Of a stretch of 64,000 bases of DNA, positions 18,922-26,639 are shown in pieces. The stretch spans positions 1-64,000 of the forward strand of contig NZ_JAUFPN010000191.1 in NCBI RefSeq assembly GCF_030409335.1, written 5' to 3'. Numbering within the stretch: position 1 is the first letter of the stretch; the number at the start of each line of letters is the position of its first letter. The notes under the pieces were generated by a model. That model was given only the letters and a program-made list of their open reading frames with translations, did no database searches and was not told the origin of the DNA. This DNA is from Paeniroseomonas aquatica (GTDB lineage Bacteria; Pseudomonadota; Alphaproteobacteria; Acetobacterales; Acetobacteraceae). The translations under genes were made by a program, and so were the position numbers.

Positions 18922-19899
18922 TCATGGCCAGACCGGTGCGCCGTCCAGCCCCGCCGTTTCCGGCAGGCCGCAGATCAGATTCGCATTCTGCACCGCCTGC
19001 CCGGCCGCGCCCTTGCCAAGGTTGTCGACCACGCCCATCGCAATCACCAGCTCGCGCTCCGGATCGGCCGCATAGCTGACGAAGGCGAGGTTCGAGCCGG
19101 TCGCCCATTTCGTCTGCGGCGGCCGGTCGGTCACCCGGACGAAGGCCCGCCCGGCATAGAAGCGCCGCGCCGCCTCCAGGCATTGCGCCGTGGTGGCGCG
19201 GCCGCGGCAGTAGATGGTGGCGAGGATGCCGCGGGTCATCGGCACCAGATGCGGCGTGAATACCAGCCCGGCCGCGCTGCCGCCGCTCAGCCGCTCGATC
19301 GTCCTGGCCATCTCGGGCATGTGGGTGTGCCGGAGCAGGCCATAGGGCACCAGGTTCTCATTGCTCTCGGCAAAGCCGAAAGCGCTCTCCCCGCCGCCCC
19401 GGCCGGCCCCGGAAATCCCGGTCTTGGCGTCGATCACGATGTTGCCCGGCTCGATCAGCCCGTCGGCCAGCAGCGGCGCCAGCGCGGTCAGCGTGGCCGC
19501 GGGAAAGCAGCCGGGGTTGGCAATGCGGGTCCGACCCTCGATTTGGTTGGGCCAGACATCGGCCAAGCCATAGGCCCAGCCTTCGGCGTAGCGGTGGTCC
19601 CCCCCGATATCGACGATCTTCACCGCCTTGGGGACGCGCGCCAGCGCCTCGGCCGAGGCGCCCGTGGGCAGTGACGCGAACAGCACGTCGAGCGCCGGCA
19701 GGGTGGCGGGGTCCCACCTCTCGATCACCAGCCCGGCCAGCCTGGCCGACACGCCGGGAAAGCGGTCCTCCAGGCGGCTGCCCGCACTGCCCTCGCCAGC
19801 GGCATGGACGAGTTCGAAGGACGGGTGGCCGGCGACGAGGCGCAATGCCTCGCCGCCGCCGAAGCCGCTGATCCCGACGATGCCGACACGGATGCTCAT
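18922..19899 (-). CDS. argC: N-acetyl-gamma-glutamyl-phosphate reductase
   Basis: Third step of arginine biosynthesis: NADPH-dependent reduction of N-acetylglutamyl phosphate to the semialdehyde, cytosolic. The 325-residue product has the Rossmann start VGIVGISGFGGGEALRL and the catalytic Cys in IANPGCFPAA. HTHMPEM follows, and the FTPHLVPMTRGILATIY block is diagnostic. The ATG at 19899 is chosen because AGAAGGAC precedes it and the ArgC homology begins there; nine upstream in-frame codons look non-coding. A terminator-like hairpin and a 22-codon ORF lie directly upstream on the same strand, suggesting attenuation control. Confidence 0.95.
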   Translation of the reverse strand: MSIRVGIVGISGFGGGEALRLVAGHPSFELVHAAGEGSAGSRLEDRFPGVSARLAGLVIERWDPATLPALDVLFASLPTGASAEALARVPKAVKIVDIGGDHRYAEGWAYGLADVWPNQIEGRTRIANPGCFPAATLTALAPLLADGLIEPGNIVIDAKTGISGAGRGGGESAFGFAESNENLVPYGLLRHTHMPEMARTIERLSGGSAAGLVFTPHLVPMTRGILATIYCRGRATTAQCLEAARRFYAGRAFVRVTDRPPQTKWATGSNLAFVSYAADPERELVIAMGVVDNLGKGAAGQAVQNANLICGLPETAGLDGAPVWP

Positions 19900-19924
19900 G
19901 GAAATGTCCTTCTGGGATTCGGGC

Positions 19925-19960
19925 AAACAAAAACCCCCGGAGCCGAGGGCTGCGGGGGTT
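19925..19960 (-). terminator. Intrinsic terminator/attenuator just upstream of argC
   Basis: On the minus strand, AACCCCCG (19960-19953) and CGGGGGTT (19939-19932) pair as an eight-base-pair stem with a 13-base loop, followed by TTTTTGTTT. This is the classical intrinsic-terminator form, oriented into argC and ending about 25 bases before its start. It would therefore stop transcripts before argC unless disrupted. The stop codon of a 22-codon ORF abuts the 5' side of the stem. Confidence 0.65.
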
Positions 19961-20028
19961 CAGGAATGCGGGCCGAGGTGGCTTCGGCGGGTGGGGCCTA
20001 TGGCGAGGCCAGCACCGCACAAGAACAT
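19960..20028 (-). CDS. Putative 22-codon leader peptide of argC
   Basis: A short frame opens at ATG 20028, reads MFLCGAG..., contains PTRRSHLG and closes with TGA at 19962-19960. That stop immediately precedes the terminator stem. Two consecutive Arg codons (CGC CGA) lie in the RNA segment GCCGA, which can pair either with TCGGC three codons later or with TCGGC in the terminator loop, the kind of exclusive pairing used in attenuation. Against it: no good ribosome-binding site and no dominant run of one amino acid. Purely an inference from arrangement. Confidence 0.35.
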   Translation of the reverse strand: MFLCGAGLAIGPTRRSHLGPHS

Positions 20029-20258
20029 GCCGATCGACGCGCAGCCCGAGGAGCCGCCGCTTGGGTGCAGCGACGTCGGCGTCGGTCAGAGAGGTTCCGG
20101 TTCCCGGGCATGTGCTGCGAGACTGTCGTCACCGAAATGCCCCGTCAAGTGGAATGCCTGCCGCCCAGCGTCCTTGCGCCCCGCCGCCCTGTAAGCTTCC
20201 GTATCCTTCGGCATCCTTTCCCCGCCCCCACCGTTCCCGCCCCGGAGGATGATGCAGA

Positions 20259-22052
20259 ATGGGTCTGAGGATCGAAGACTACGCCCTGATCGGCGATGGC
20301 GAGACCGCGGCGCTGGTCGGGCGGGACGGCTCGATGGACTGGCTCTGCCTGCCGCGCTTCGACAGCGCCGCCTGCTTCGCCGCGCTGCTGGGCGGCCCCG
20401 AGCACGGCCGTTGGAAGATCGCTCCGGTGGCCGAGATCCTGCGGGTAACCCGGCGCTACCGGCCCGGCACCCTGGTGCTGGAGACCGAATTCGAGACCGC
20501 CGACGGCGTCGTCGCGCTGGTCGACTGCATGCCGCTGCGCAACGGCGCGGCCGACGTGCTGCGGCTGGTCGAGGGGCGCCGCGGCCGGGTCGCCATGGCG
20601 ATGGACCTCGGCATCCGCTTCGACTACGGCGCCCTGATCCCCTGGGTGCATCGCGGGCATGACGGCACGCTGCTGGCGGTCTGCGGCCCCGACCAGCTCG
20701 CCTTCCGCAGCTTCGTGCCGGTGCGCGGGCAGGATTGCCGCACCGTCGCCGAGTTCACCGTCAGCCCCGGCGAATGCATCCCTTTCCACCTGGTCTGGAC
20801 GCCCTCGCACAAGCATCCCGGACCGGCCGTGGACGCCGCGGCCATGGTCGCCAGGACCGAGCACCACTGGCAGGACTGGCTGGCCTCCTGCCGGATCGAC
20901 GCCGGCAGCCCGCATCCGGAGATGGTGCGGCGCTCGCTGCTGACGCTGAAGGCGCTGACCTATGCGCCGACGGGGGGCATCGTCGCCGCGCCCACCACCT
21001 CCCTGCCGGAGACCCTGGGCGGCAGCCGCAACTGGGACTACCGCTTCTGCTGGCTGCGCGACGCGGCGCTGACCCTGCACGCGCTGGTCGGCGCCGGCCA
21101 CCTGACCGAGGCCGAGGCCTGGCGCCGCTGGCTGCTGCGCGCGGTCGCCGGCAGCCCCTCCCAGGTGCAGCCGCTCTATGGCCTGGCCGGCGAGCACCGG
21201 ACGCCGGAGCAGATCCTGCCCTGGCTGCCGGGCTACGAGGGCTCGGCCCCGGTGCGGATCGGCAATGCCGCCGGCAGCCAGCTCCAGCTCGACGTCTTCG
21301 GCGAGGTGATGGACGCCTTCTACGCCGCCCGGAAGGTCGGCCTGCCGCCGATGCCCGAGGGCTGGGCGATGACCAAGGCCATGCTCGCGCACCTGGAGCA
21401 GGTCTGGCGCGAGCCCGACGAGGGGATCTGGGAGGTGCGCGGCCGCCGCCGCCACTTCGTGCAGTCCAAGGTCATGGTCTGGGTCGCCTTCGACCGGGCG
21501 CTCCGCTCGGCCGAGGACTTCGCCCTGGACGGCCCGCTGGAGCGCTGGCGCCTGCTGCGCGACGCGGTGAAGGCGGAGGTCTGCGCCGAGGGCTTCAATG
21601 CGGCCATGGGCAGCTTCACCCAGAGCTACGGCGACACCGCGCTGGACGGCAGCCTGCTGCGGCTGCCGCTGGTCGGCTTCCTGCCGGCCGATGACCCCCG
21701 CATCATCGGAACCGTCGCCGCCATCGAGCGCGGGCTGATGGAGGACGGGCTGGTGCTCCGCTACCGGCCGGATGCGGCGGTGGAGGGGATGGCGCCGACC
21801 CGGGAGGGCACCTTCCTCGCCTGCACCGGCTGGCTCGGCGAGGTCTATGCCCTGCAGGGCCGGCAGGCGGAGGGGCTGGCGGTGCTCGACCGGCTGGTCG
21901 GCCTGGCCAACGACGTCGGCCTGCTGGCCGAGGAATACGACACCGTCGCCCGGCGGCAGGTGGGGAATTTCCCCCAGGCCTTCTCGCATCTCGGGCTGGT
22001 CAGCCTGGCCCTGGCCCTGGGGAGGAGCACGGCGCGGCCGCCGGCCGCCTAG
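20259..22052 (+). CDS. Glycoside hydrolase family 15 protein (glucoamylase/trehalase-like)
   Basis: Cytosolic protein of 597 residues, no signal peptide. It has the GH15-type N-terminal domain (IEDYALIGDGETAALVGRDGSMDWLCLPRFDS) followed by the (alpha/alpha)6 barrel with the substrate-binding NWDYRFCWLRDAALTL block. The PDEGIWEVRG segment carries a catalytic-type Glu, and the ending LLAEEYD...GNFPQAFSHLGL supplies the second one. Bacterial members of this length act as trehalases or glucan 1,4-alpha-glucosidases; the sequence does not decide between them. The gene stands alone, with GGAGGATG ten bases upstream of the start, and converges on a thioesterase gene three bases beyond its stop. Confidence 0.9.
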   Translation: MGLRIEDYALIGDGETAALVGRDGSMDWLCLPRFDSAACFAALLGGPEHGRWKIAPVAEILRVTRRYRPGTLVLETEFETADGVVALVDCMPLRNGAADVLRLVEGRRGRVAMAMDLGIRFDYGALIPWVHRGHDGTLLAVCGPDQLAFRSFVPVRGQDCRTVAEFTVSPGECIPFHLVWTPSHKHPGPAVDAAAMVARTEHHWQDWLASCRIDAGSPHPEMVRRSLLTLKALTYAPTGGIVAAPTTSLPETLGGSRNWDYRFCWLRDAALTLHALVGAGHLTEAEAWRRWLLRAVAGSPSQVQPLYGLAGEHRTPEQILPWLPGYEGSAPVRIGNAAGSQLQLDVFGEVMDAFYAARKVGLPPMPEGWAMTKAMLAHLEQVWREPDEGIWEVRGRRRHFVQSKVMVWVAFDRALRSAEDFALDGPLERWRLLRDAVKAEVCAEGFNAAMGSFTQSYGDTALDGSLLRLPLVGFLPADDPRIIGTVAAIERGLMEDGLVLRYRPDAAVEGMAPTREGTFLACTGWLGEVYALQGRQAEGLAVLDRLVGLANDVGLLAEEYDTVARRQVGNFPQAFSHLGLVSLALALGRSTARPPAA

Positions 22053-22055
22053 CCG

Positions 22056-22496
22056 TTACTCCTCGCGCGCCCCCTCCGCGATGAGCCGGGCGCGCATGGC
22101 GGGGGGGATCGGCACCTTCTCGCCGCTGCCGTTGACGATCAGCACCAGCACGGTCCGGCAACTGAAGACGAGGCCCTGCTTCCAGACCGCATACTCATGC
22201 GTGAAGCTGGTCCGCCGGATCGTGCCCGGGCGCAGGGTCGTCGCCACCGCGTCGTCGAAGGCCAGCGAACGGAGGTAGCGGGCCTCGATCTGGCTCACCA
22301 CCGGCCCGGGCGCGCCGAGTTCGAACCGCCCGCCGAGCGTCAGCCAGTGGGAGACGCGGAGGTCCTCGCAGAGTGTCAGGTAGGCGGTGTTGTTGGCATG
22401 GGCATACTGGTCGCATTCCGACCAGCGCACCCGGTGCCGCCGGATCATCGCCCAACCGCCCTCGATGCCGAATTCGGCCCGCTCCGCATCCGTCAT
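22056..22496 (-). CDS. Acyl-CoA thioesterase, 4HBT hot-dog family
   Basis: Single hot-dog domain of 146 residues. RHRVRWSECDQYAHANNTAYL contains the typical catalytic Asp/Asn region of 4-hydroxybenzoyl-CoA-type thioesterases (here CDQYAHANN). It should hydrolyse an acyl-CoA in the cytoplasm; the substrate is not deducible. The start at 22496 follows GGGAGACAG; the frame extends upstream without resemblance to the family. It is divergent from the first of three tandem Bug receptor genes. Confidence 0.82.
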   Translation of the reverse strand: MTDAERAEFGIEGGWAMIRRHRVRWSECDQYAHANNTAYLTLCEDLRVSHWLTLGGRFELGAPGPVVSQIEARYLRSLAFDDAVATTLRPGTIRRTSFTHEYAVWKQGLVFSCRTVLVLIVNGSGEKVPIPPAMRARLIAEGAREE

Positions 22497-22609
22497 GCCG
22501 CTGTCTCCCGTGCCGCGGCACTCTGCCCTGCCGGCCGCCGTGCCGGAAGGCTGGACGCGTGGGGCCCGGCTGGCGCAGGCTGCAACAAAATACGGCCCGG
22601 GAGGGGACC

Positions 22610-23572
22610 ATGCTGTCACGTCGCGGCGCGATCGCCGCCGGCCTCGCCTTGCCCGCGGTGGCCCGCGCCCAGTCCAATTGGCCGCTGGCCCGGCCGATCG
22701 AGGTCTTCGTCCCCTTCCCCGCCGGCGGCGGCGTCGACACCATGGTGCGCGGCATCGTCGCCAGTGTCGCGCCGCGCCTGCCGGGCTCCCGCTTCGTCGT
22801 CACCAACCGCCCCGGCGCCGGCGGGCAGCTCGGCTTCGAGGCGAATTTCAACGCCGCCCCCGATGGCTATACCCTGGGCGCCGCCACCAATACCGCGATG
22901 AACGCGATCAGCATCGAGCGCGCGCCGCGCTATCGCCCGGCCGAGTTCACCTGGATCGCCAATGTGGTCGACGACCCCGCCGGCTTCTGGGTCCACCCCG
23001 ACAGCCCCTGGAAAAACCTCGCCGACCTCGCCGCCGCGGCGAAGCAGCAGCCCGAGGCCTTCGGCGTCGGCACCGCGGGCGTCGGCTCGGACGACCACAT
23101 CCTGCAGATCGCCTTCGAGAATGCCACCGGCACGCGGCTGATCCACATCCCCTACAACGGCACCGGCCCGACGCTCCGGGACCTGCTCGGCGGCCGGCTG
23201 CCGATCGGCAGCTTCAACATGGGCGAGGGCATCGGCCTGCTGCGGGAGGGCCGCATCCGCTGCCTCGGCCAGGCCGGGCCGCAGCGCTGGAGCGAGATGC
23301 CCGACGTGCCGACCTTCCGCGAGCAGGGCCTCGACATCCTCGGCGGCAGCGCGCGGGGGATCGCCGGCCCGCCCGGCATCCCGGCCCCGATCCGCGACGC
23401 GCTGCGGGAGGCCTTCCGCGCGGCGCTCGCCGACCCGGCCTTCGTTGCCGAATCCGCCCGGCTGAACCTGCCGCTGCGGCCGCTGATCGGCGACGACTAC
23501 GGGCGGATGATGGCCGCCGATCTCGCCTCGCTCCAGGCGCTCTGGCAGCGCCGGCCCTGGAAGGAGGGCTGA
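22610..23572 (+). CDS. Bug-family receptor, first of three tandem paralogues
   Basis: Periplasmic binding receptor of 320 residues. Signal peptide MLSRRGAIAAGLALPAVARAQ, then RPIEVFVPFPAGGGVDTMVRG, FVVTNRPGAGGQLGFEANFNAAPDGYTLG, VGTAGVGSDDHILQIAFE and DVPTFREQGLDIL. The C-terminus ends with a Leu-x-x-Leu-Trp plus RPW motif shared by all three tandem copies. GAGGGGACC precedes the ATG. The next gene starts two bases after the stop. No membrane partner genes are adjacent. Confidence 0.9.
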   Translation: MLSRRGAIAAGLALPAVARAQSNWPLARPIEVFVPFPAGGGVDTMVRGIVASVAPRLPGSRFVVTNRPGAGGQLGFEANFNAAPDGYTLGAATNTAMNAISIERAPRYRPAEFTWIANVVDDPAGFWVHPDSPWKNLADLAAAAKQQPEAFGVGTAGVGSDDHILQIAFENATGTRLIHIPYNGTGPTLRDLLGGRLPIGSFNMGEGIGLLREGRIRCLGQAGPQRWSEMPDVPTFREQGLDILGGSARGIAGPPGIPAPIRDALREAFRAALADPAFVAESARLNLPLRPLIGDDYGRMMAADLASLQALWQRRPWKEG

Positions 23573-23574
23573 GC

Positions 23575-24537
23575 ATGCGCCGCCGGACCCTGCTGGCCGC
23601 CCTGACGGCCCCCGCCATCGCCCGCGCGCAATCGGCCTGGCCCGGCGAGCGGCCGATCGAGGTCATCGTCCCGGTGCCGCCGGGCGGCGGGCTGGACGCC
23701 ATGGCCCGCATCCTGATGCCGCATGTCTGCAGCCACCTCGGCGGCGGGGCGCGCTTCATCGTGGTCAGCCGTCCCGGCGCTGGTACCCAGATCGGCAACG
23801 AGGCGGTCTTCAATGCGGCACCCGATGGCTACACGCTCGGCGCCATCACCGCTCCGGCCCTGCCGGCGCTGCCGATCGAGCGCAGCGTCCGCTACCGCAC
23901 CGCGGAGTTCGCCTGGATCGCCAATGTGGTCGAGGACCCCAATGCCTTCTTCGTCGAGGCCGCCTCGCCGCTGCGGAGCCTCGGCGACCTGGCGGCGGCG
24001 GCGAAGGCCAAGCCCAGCGCCGTCTCCTACGGCAGCACCGGCGTCGGCGGCGACGACCACATCGCCATGCTGGCCTATGAGGCGGCCCAGGGCCTGCCGG
24101 CCATGGTCCACGCCCCCTTCCTCGGCAGCGCCCCGGCGACCCAGGCCCTGCTCGGCGGGCATATCGACCTGCTGGTCGGCAACATCAGCGAGGCCATCGC
24201 CCTGCAGCGGGATGGCAGGATCCGCGCGCTGGGCGTCGCCGCACCGGCCCGCTTCGACCCGCTGCCGGCGGTGCCGACCTTCCGCGAGCAGGGCTTCGAC
24301 TTCGTCGCCGGCGCCTCCCGCGGTTTCGTCGGCACGCCGGGCATGCCGGGCACGATGCGGCAGCGCTACGAGGCCGCCTTCACCGCGGCCCTGGCCGAGC
24401 CGGCTTTCCTCGCCGATGCGGCCCGGCTGGCGATGCCGCTGCGGCCGCTGATCGGCGGCGCCTATGCCGCGATGATCAACGAGATGGAACTCGCGCTGCG
24501 CGCCCTGTGGCAGCGCCATCCCTGGAAGGACTCCTGA
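23575..24537 (+). CDS. Bug-family receptor, second of three tandem paralogues
   Basis: Periplasmic binding receptor of 320 residues with a short signal peptide (MRRRTLLAALTAPAIARAQ). Compared with its neighbours it keeps WPGERPIEVIVPVPPGGGLDAM, SRPGAGTQIGNEAVFNAAPDGYTLGA, YGSTGVGGDDHIAMLAYE, VPTFREQGFDFVAGASRGFVG and the ALWQRHPWKDS ending. It starts two bases after the preceding stop, and the A of its TGA is the first base of the next ATG, so the three receptors are made from one transcript. The ligand is unknown. Confidence 0.9.
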   Translation: MRRRTLLAALTAPAIARAQSAWPGERPIEVIVPVPPGGGLDAMARILMPHVCSHLGGGARFIVVSRPGAGTQIGNEAVFNAAPDGYTLGAITAPALPALPIERSVRYRTAEFAWIANVVEDPNAFFVEAASPLRSLGDLAAAAKAKPSAVSYGSTGVGGDDHIAMLAYEAAQGLPAMVHAPFLGSAPATQALLGGHIDLLVGNISEAIALQRDGRIRALGVAAPARFDPLPAVPTFREQGFDFVAGASRGFVGTPGMPGTMRQRYEAAFTAALAEPAFLADAARLAMPLRPLIGGAYAAMINEMELALRALWQRHPWKDS

Positions 24538-25502
24538 TGGTTTCGCGTCGCGGGCTGGCTGCGCTGGCGGTTGGAATGGCGGCCCCGGCGGTGCTGCGGG
24601 CGCAGGCGGCCTGGCCGGGCGACCGGCCGATCGAGGCCATCGTCCCCTACCCGCCCGGCGGCGGCGTCGACATCATGACCCGGCTGATGATGCCCCTCGT
24701 CGCGGCGCAGGTCGGCGGCCGCAGCGTTGTCACCAACCGGGCCGGGGCCGGCGGCCAGCTCGGCTTCGAGGCAATCTACAACGCGGCGCCGGACGGCTAC
24801 ACCATCGGCTCGGTCACCGCCCCGGTGCTGCAGGCCATCCCGATCGAGCGGGCGGTGCGCTACAGGCCGCTGGAATTCAGCTTCCTCGCCAATGTGGTGG
24901 AGGATGCCAATGCCTTCCTCGTCGCCGGCGCCTCCCCCCTCAGGTCCCTCGCGGATGTCGCCGCGGCGGCCAAGGCACGGCCGGGGACGCTGAACTACGG
25001 CACCACCGGCGTCGGCTCGGATGACCACATCGCCATGCTGGCCTTCGAGGCGGAGGGCAAGCTGCCGCCGATGACGCATGTTCCTTTCGCCGGCGCCGCT
25101 CCGGCCATGCAGGCCCTGCTCGGCCGCCACGTGGACCTAGTGGTGGGCAATGCCTCGGATGGGCTGGGGCTGACCAAGGAAGGCCAGGTCCGGACCCTGG
25201 GCCAGGCCTCGCCGGCTCGCTGGGCGGCGCTGCCGGAGGTGCCGACCTTCCGGGAGCAGGGCTTCGACGTGGTGGCCACCGCGAGCCGCGGCTTCGTCGG
25301 GCCGCCTGGCCTGCCGGCCCCGATCCTCGCCCGGCTGGAGGCGGCCTTCGCCGCCGTGCTGGCCGATTCCGCCTTCCTACGGGAAGCGGAGCGGCTGGCC
25401 CTGCCGCTGCGCCCGCTGATCGGCCCAGCCTACCGGGGCATGGTGGCGGAGATGGATGCCTCCTTGCAGAGCCTTTGGCACCAACGCCCCTGGCGGGACT
25501 GA
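24537..25502 (+). CDS. Bug-family receptor, third of three tandem paralogues
   Basis: Periplasmic binding receptor of 321 residues; signal peptide MVSRRGLAALAVGMAAPAVLRAQ. It is closest to the two preceding proteins: WPGDRPIEAIVPYPPGGGVDIM, NRAGAGGQLGFEAIYNAAPDGYTIG, YGTTGVGSDDHIAMLAFE, VPTFREQGFDVVATASRGFVG and the final LWHQRPWRD. Its ATG overlaps the stop of the second copy (TGATG). A 261-base gap follows before a GntR-type regulator gene. Confidence 0.9.
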   Translation: MVSRRGLAALAVGMAAPAVLRAQAAWPGDRPIEAIVPYPPGGGVDIMTRLMMPLVAAQVGGRSVVTNRAGAGGQLGFEAIYNAAPDGYTIGSVTAPVLQAIPIERAVRYRPLEFSFLANVVEDANAFLVAGASPLRSLADVAAAAKARPGTLNYGTTGVGSDDHIAMLAFEAEGKLPPMTHVPFAGAAPAMQALLGRHVDLVVGNASDGLGLTKEGQVRTLGQASPARWAALPEVPTFREQGFDVVATASRGFVGPPGLPAPILARLEAAFAAVLADSAFLREAERLALPLRPLIGPAYRGMVAEMDASLQSLWHQRPWRD

Positions 25503-25720
25503 ACCCGAACGCGAATACTGCGACATGTTGCTTTTTTGCAGCCCCTGGCAAAGCAGCCGCCGCCACCACGGGCCAGCCGTCCTATCCGGCCTCGAACCTC
25601 GGTTTTTCCGGGAGGCCCGGGCGCTGACGGGCCTTTCGGCCCGGACCGGGCATGGCTCTGAGCGAAGATCGGGCCAGAGCTAGGCCTTCACAAACCAACA
25701 GGTTGAATTTAGACTTCAGT

Positions 25721-25754
25721 TCTTCGCGACAGGACAGTCTTCGCGAGAGGACAG
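25721..25754. repeat. 17-bp tandem direct repeat before a GntR regulator
   Basis: Positions 25721-25737 and 25738-25754 are consecutive 17-base copies (TCTTCGCGACAGGACAG type) differing at one position. They end ten bases before the proposed GTG start of the regulator. Each copy contains AGGACAG, which could serve as a ribosome-binding site. A duplicated operator for the GntR protein is another reading. Confidence 0.75.
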
Positions 25755-25763
25755 GGGCACCAC

Positions 25764-26531
25764 GTGGCTGTTCGGGACCACCGGGCGCAGGCTGATGCGC
25801 CTGCAAGTTTGGTCGCCGCCCCCGCTTCCGCAAGCTTGGCAGAGCCCCGTCGCCTCCTGCCGGTCAAGCCGCGCACGATGGTCGAGCAGGCGGCCGAGGC
25901 CATCGTCGCCGCCGCCGTCCGCGGCCTCTTCCTGCCGGGCGACCGGCTGGTCGAAGCGGAGATCGCCCGCGACCTCGGGATCAGCCGCGTGCCGGTGCGG
26001 GAGGCGCTGCGGCTGCTGGAAAGCCAAGGGATCGTGGCCAGCACGCCCTACAAGGGCATGCGGCTGATGCAGGTAAGCAACGCGGGCGTGGCGTCGCTTA
26101 TGCGCCTCCGCCTCGCCCTGGAAAGCCTCGCGGTCCAGGAGGCGTTGCGGGCCTCCGGCGGCGCAGAGCGCTTCGCCCGCATGTCCCTGGCGGCCGAGGT
26201 CTATGCCCAGGCCTGTCGGCTCGGCGACCCGGCTCCCATCGTGCTGGCGGACGAGGATTTCCACGCGGAGCTGTGCCGGGCTTCCGGCAACGCGCCGCTG
26301 CTGGCCTTGTGGCAAAGCCTGGCACGGCAGCTCGCGGTGATCTGGGGCCTGGCGCAGCAGGGCGGCCCCCGGGCCGCAGCCGAGGAGGAGCACCGCACCC
26401 TGGTCGCCGCCATGGAAGCCGGGCAGGAAGCGGTGGCCCTGGCGACGCTCGACCTGCACATCAACTGGCACCGGCAGATCAACTTCGAGCAGGTGGTGGC
26501 CGAACGCCGGCTCCGGCCGGCCGGGTTGTAG
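25764..26531 (+). CDS. GntR-family transcriptional regulator, FCD (FadR) subgroup
   Basis: DNA-binding regulator of up to 255 residues. After a variable Ala-rich N-terminus come a winged helix (MVEQAAEAIVAAAVRGLFLPGDRLVEAEIARDLGISRVPVREALRLLES with the typical VPVREAL recognition segment) and an FCD effector domain of about 140 residues including the DEDFHAELCRASGN metal/ligand block. The GTG at 25764 follows GAGGACAGGGG; an ATG at 25878 (MVEQ) would still leave an intact HTH, so the exact start is uncertain. Effectors of this group are usually small carboxylates. It could control the upstream receptor genes, itself, or the gamma-glutamyltransferase gene 108 bases downstream. Confidence 0.85.
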   Translation: MAVRDHRAQADAPASLVAAPASASLAEPRRLLPVKPRTMVEQAAEAIVAAAVRGLFLPGDRLVEAEIARDLGISRVPVREALRLLESQGIVASTPYKGMRLMQVSNAGVASLMRLRLALESLAVQEALRASGGAERFARMSLAAEVYAQACRLGDPAPIVLADEDFHAELCRASGNAPLLALWQSLARQLAVIWGLAQQGGPRAAAEEEHRTLVAAMEAGQEAVALATLDLHINWHRQINFEQVVAERRLRPAGL

Positions 26532-26639
26532 GACCGTTTCCTTCCAGGCCACGGCCTAGGCGCAGGACCGAGATCGGCTCTTGCCCCAGGCCGGCCGCGG
26601 CGGGACGATGCGGCACGCATCACCCGCGGGAGCACCGCC

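Larger units (their letters stand above)
19900..20258. other. 359-base divergent intergenic region, argC/GH15
   Basis: The argC-proximal part (19925-20028) holds a terminator-like hairpin and a short leader ORF on the minus strand, described separately. From 20029 to about 20235 I see no coding frame with convincing composition, no tRNA and no repeat. The last 20 bases provide the ribosome-binding site (CGGAGGATG) of the glycosidase gene. Promoters for both divergent genes should lie here, but I cannot pick out clear -35/-10 hexamers. Confidence 0.5.
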
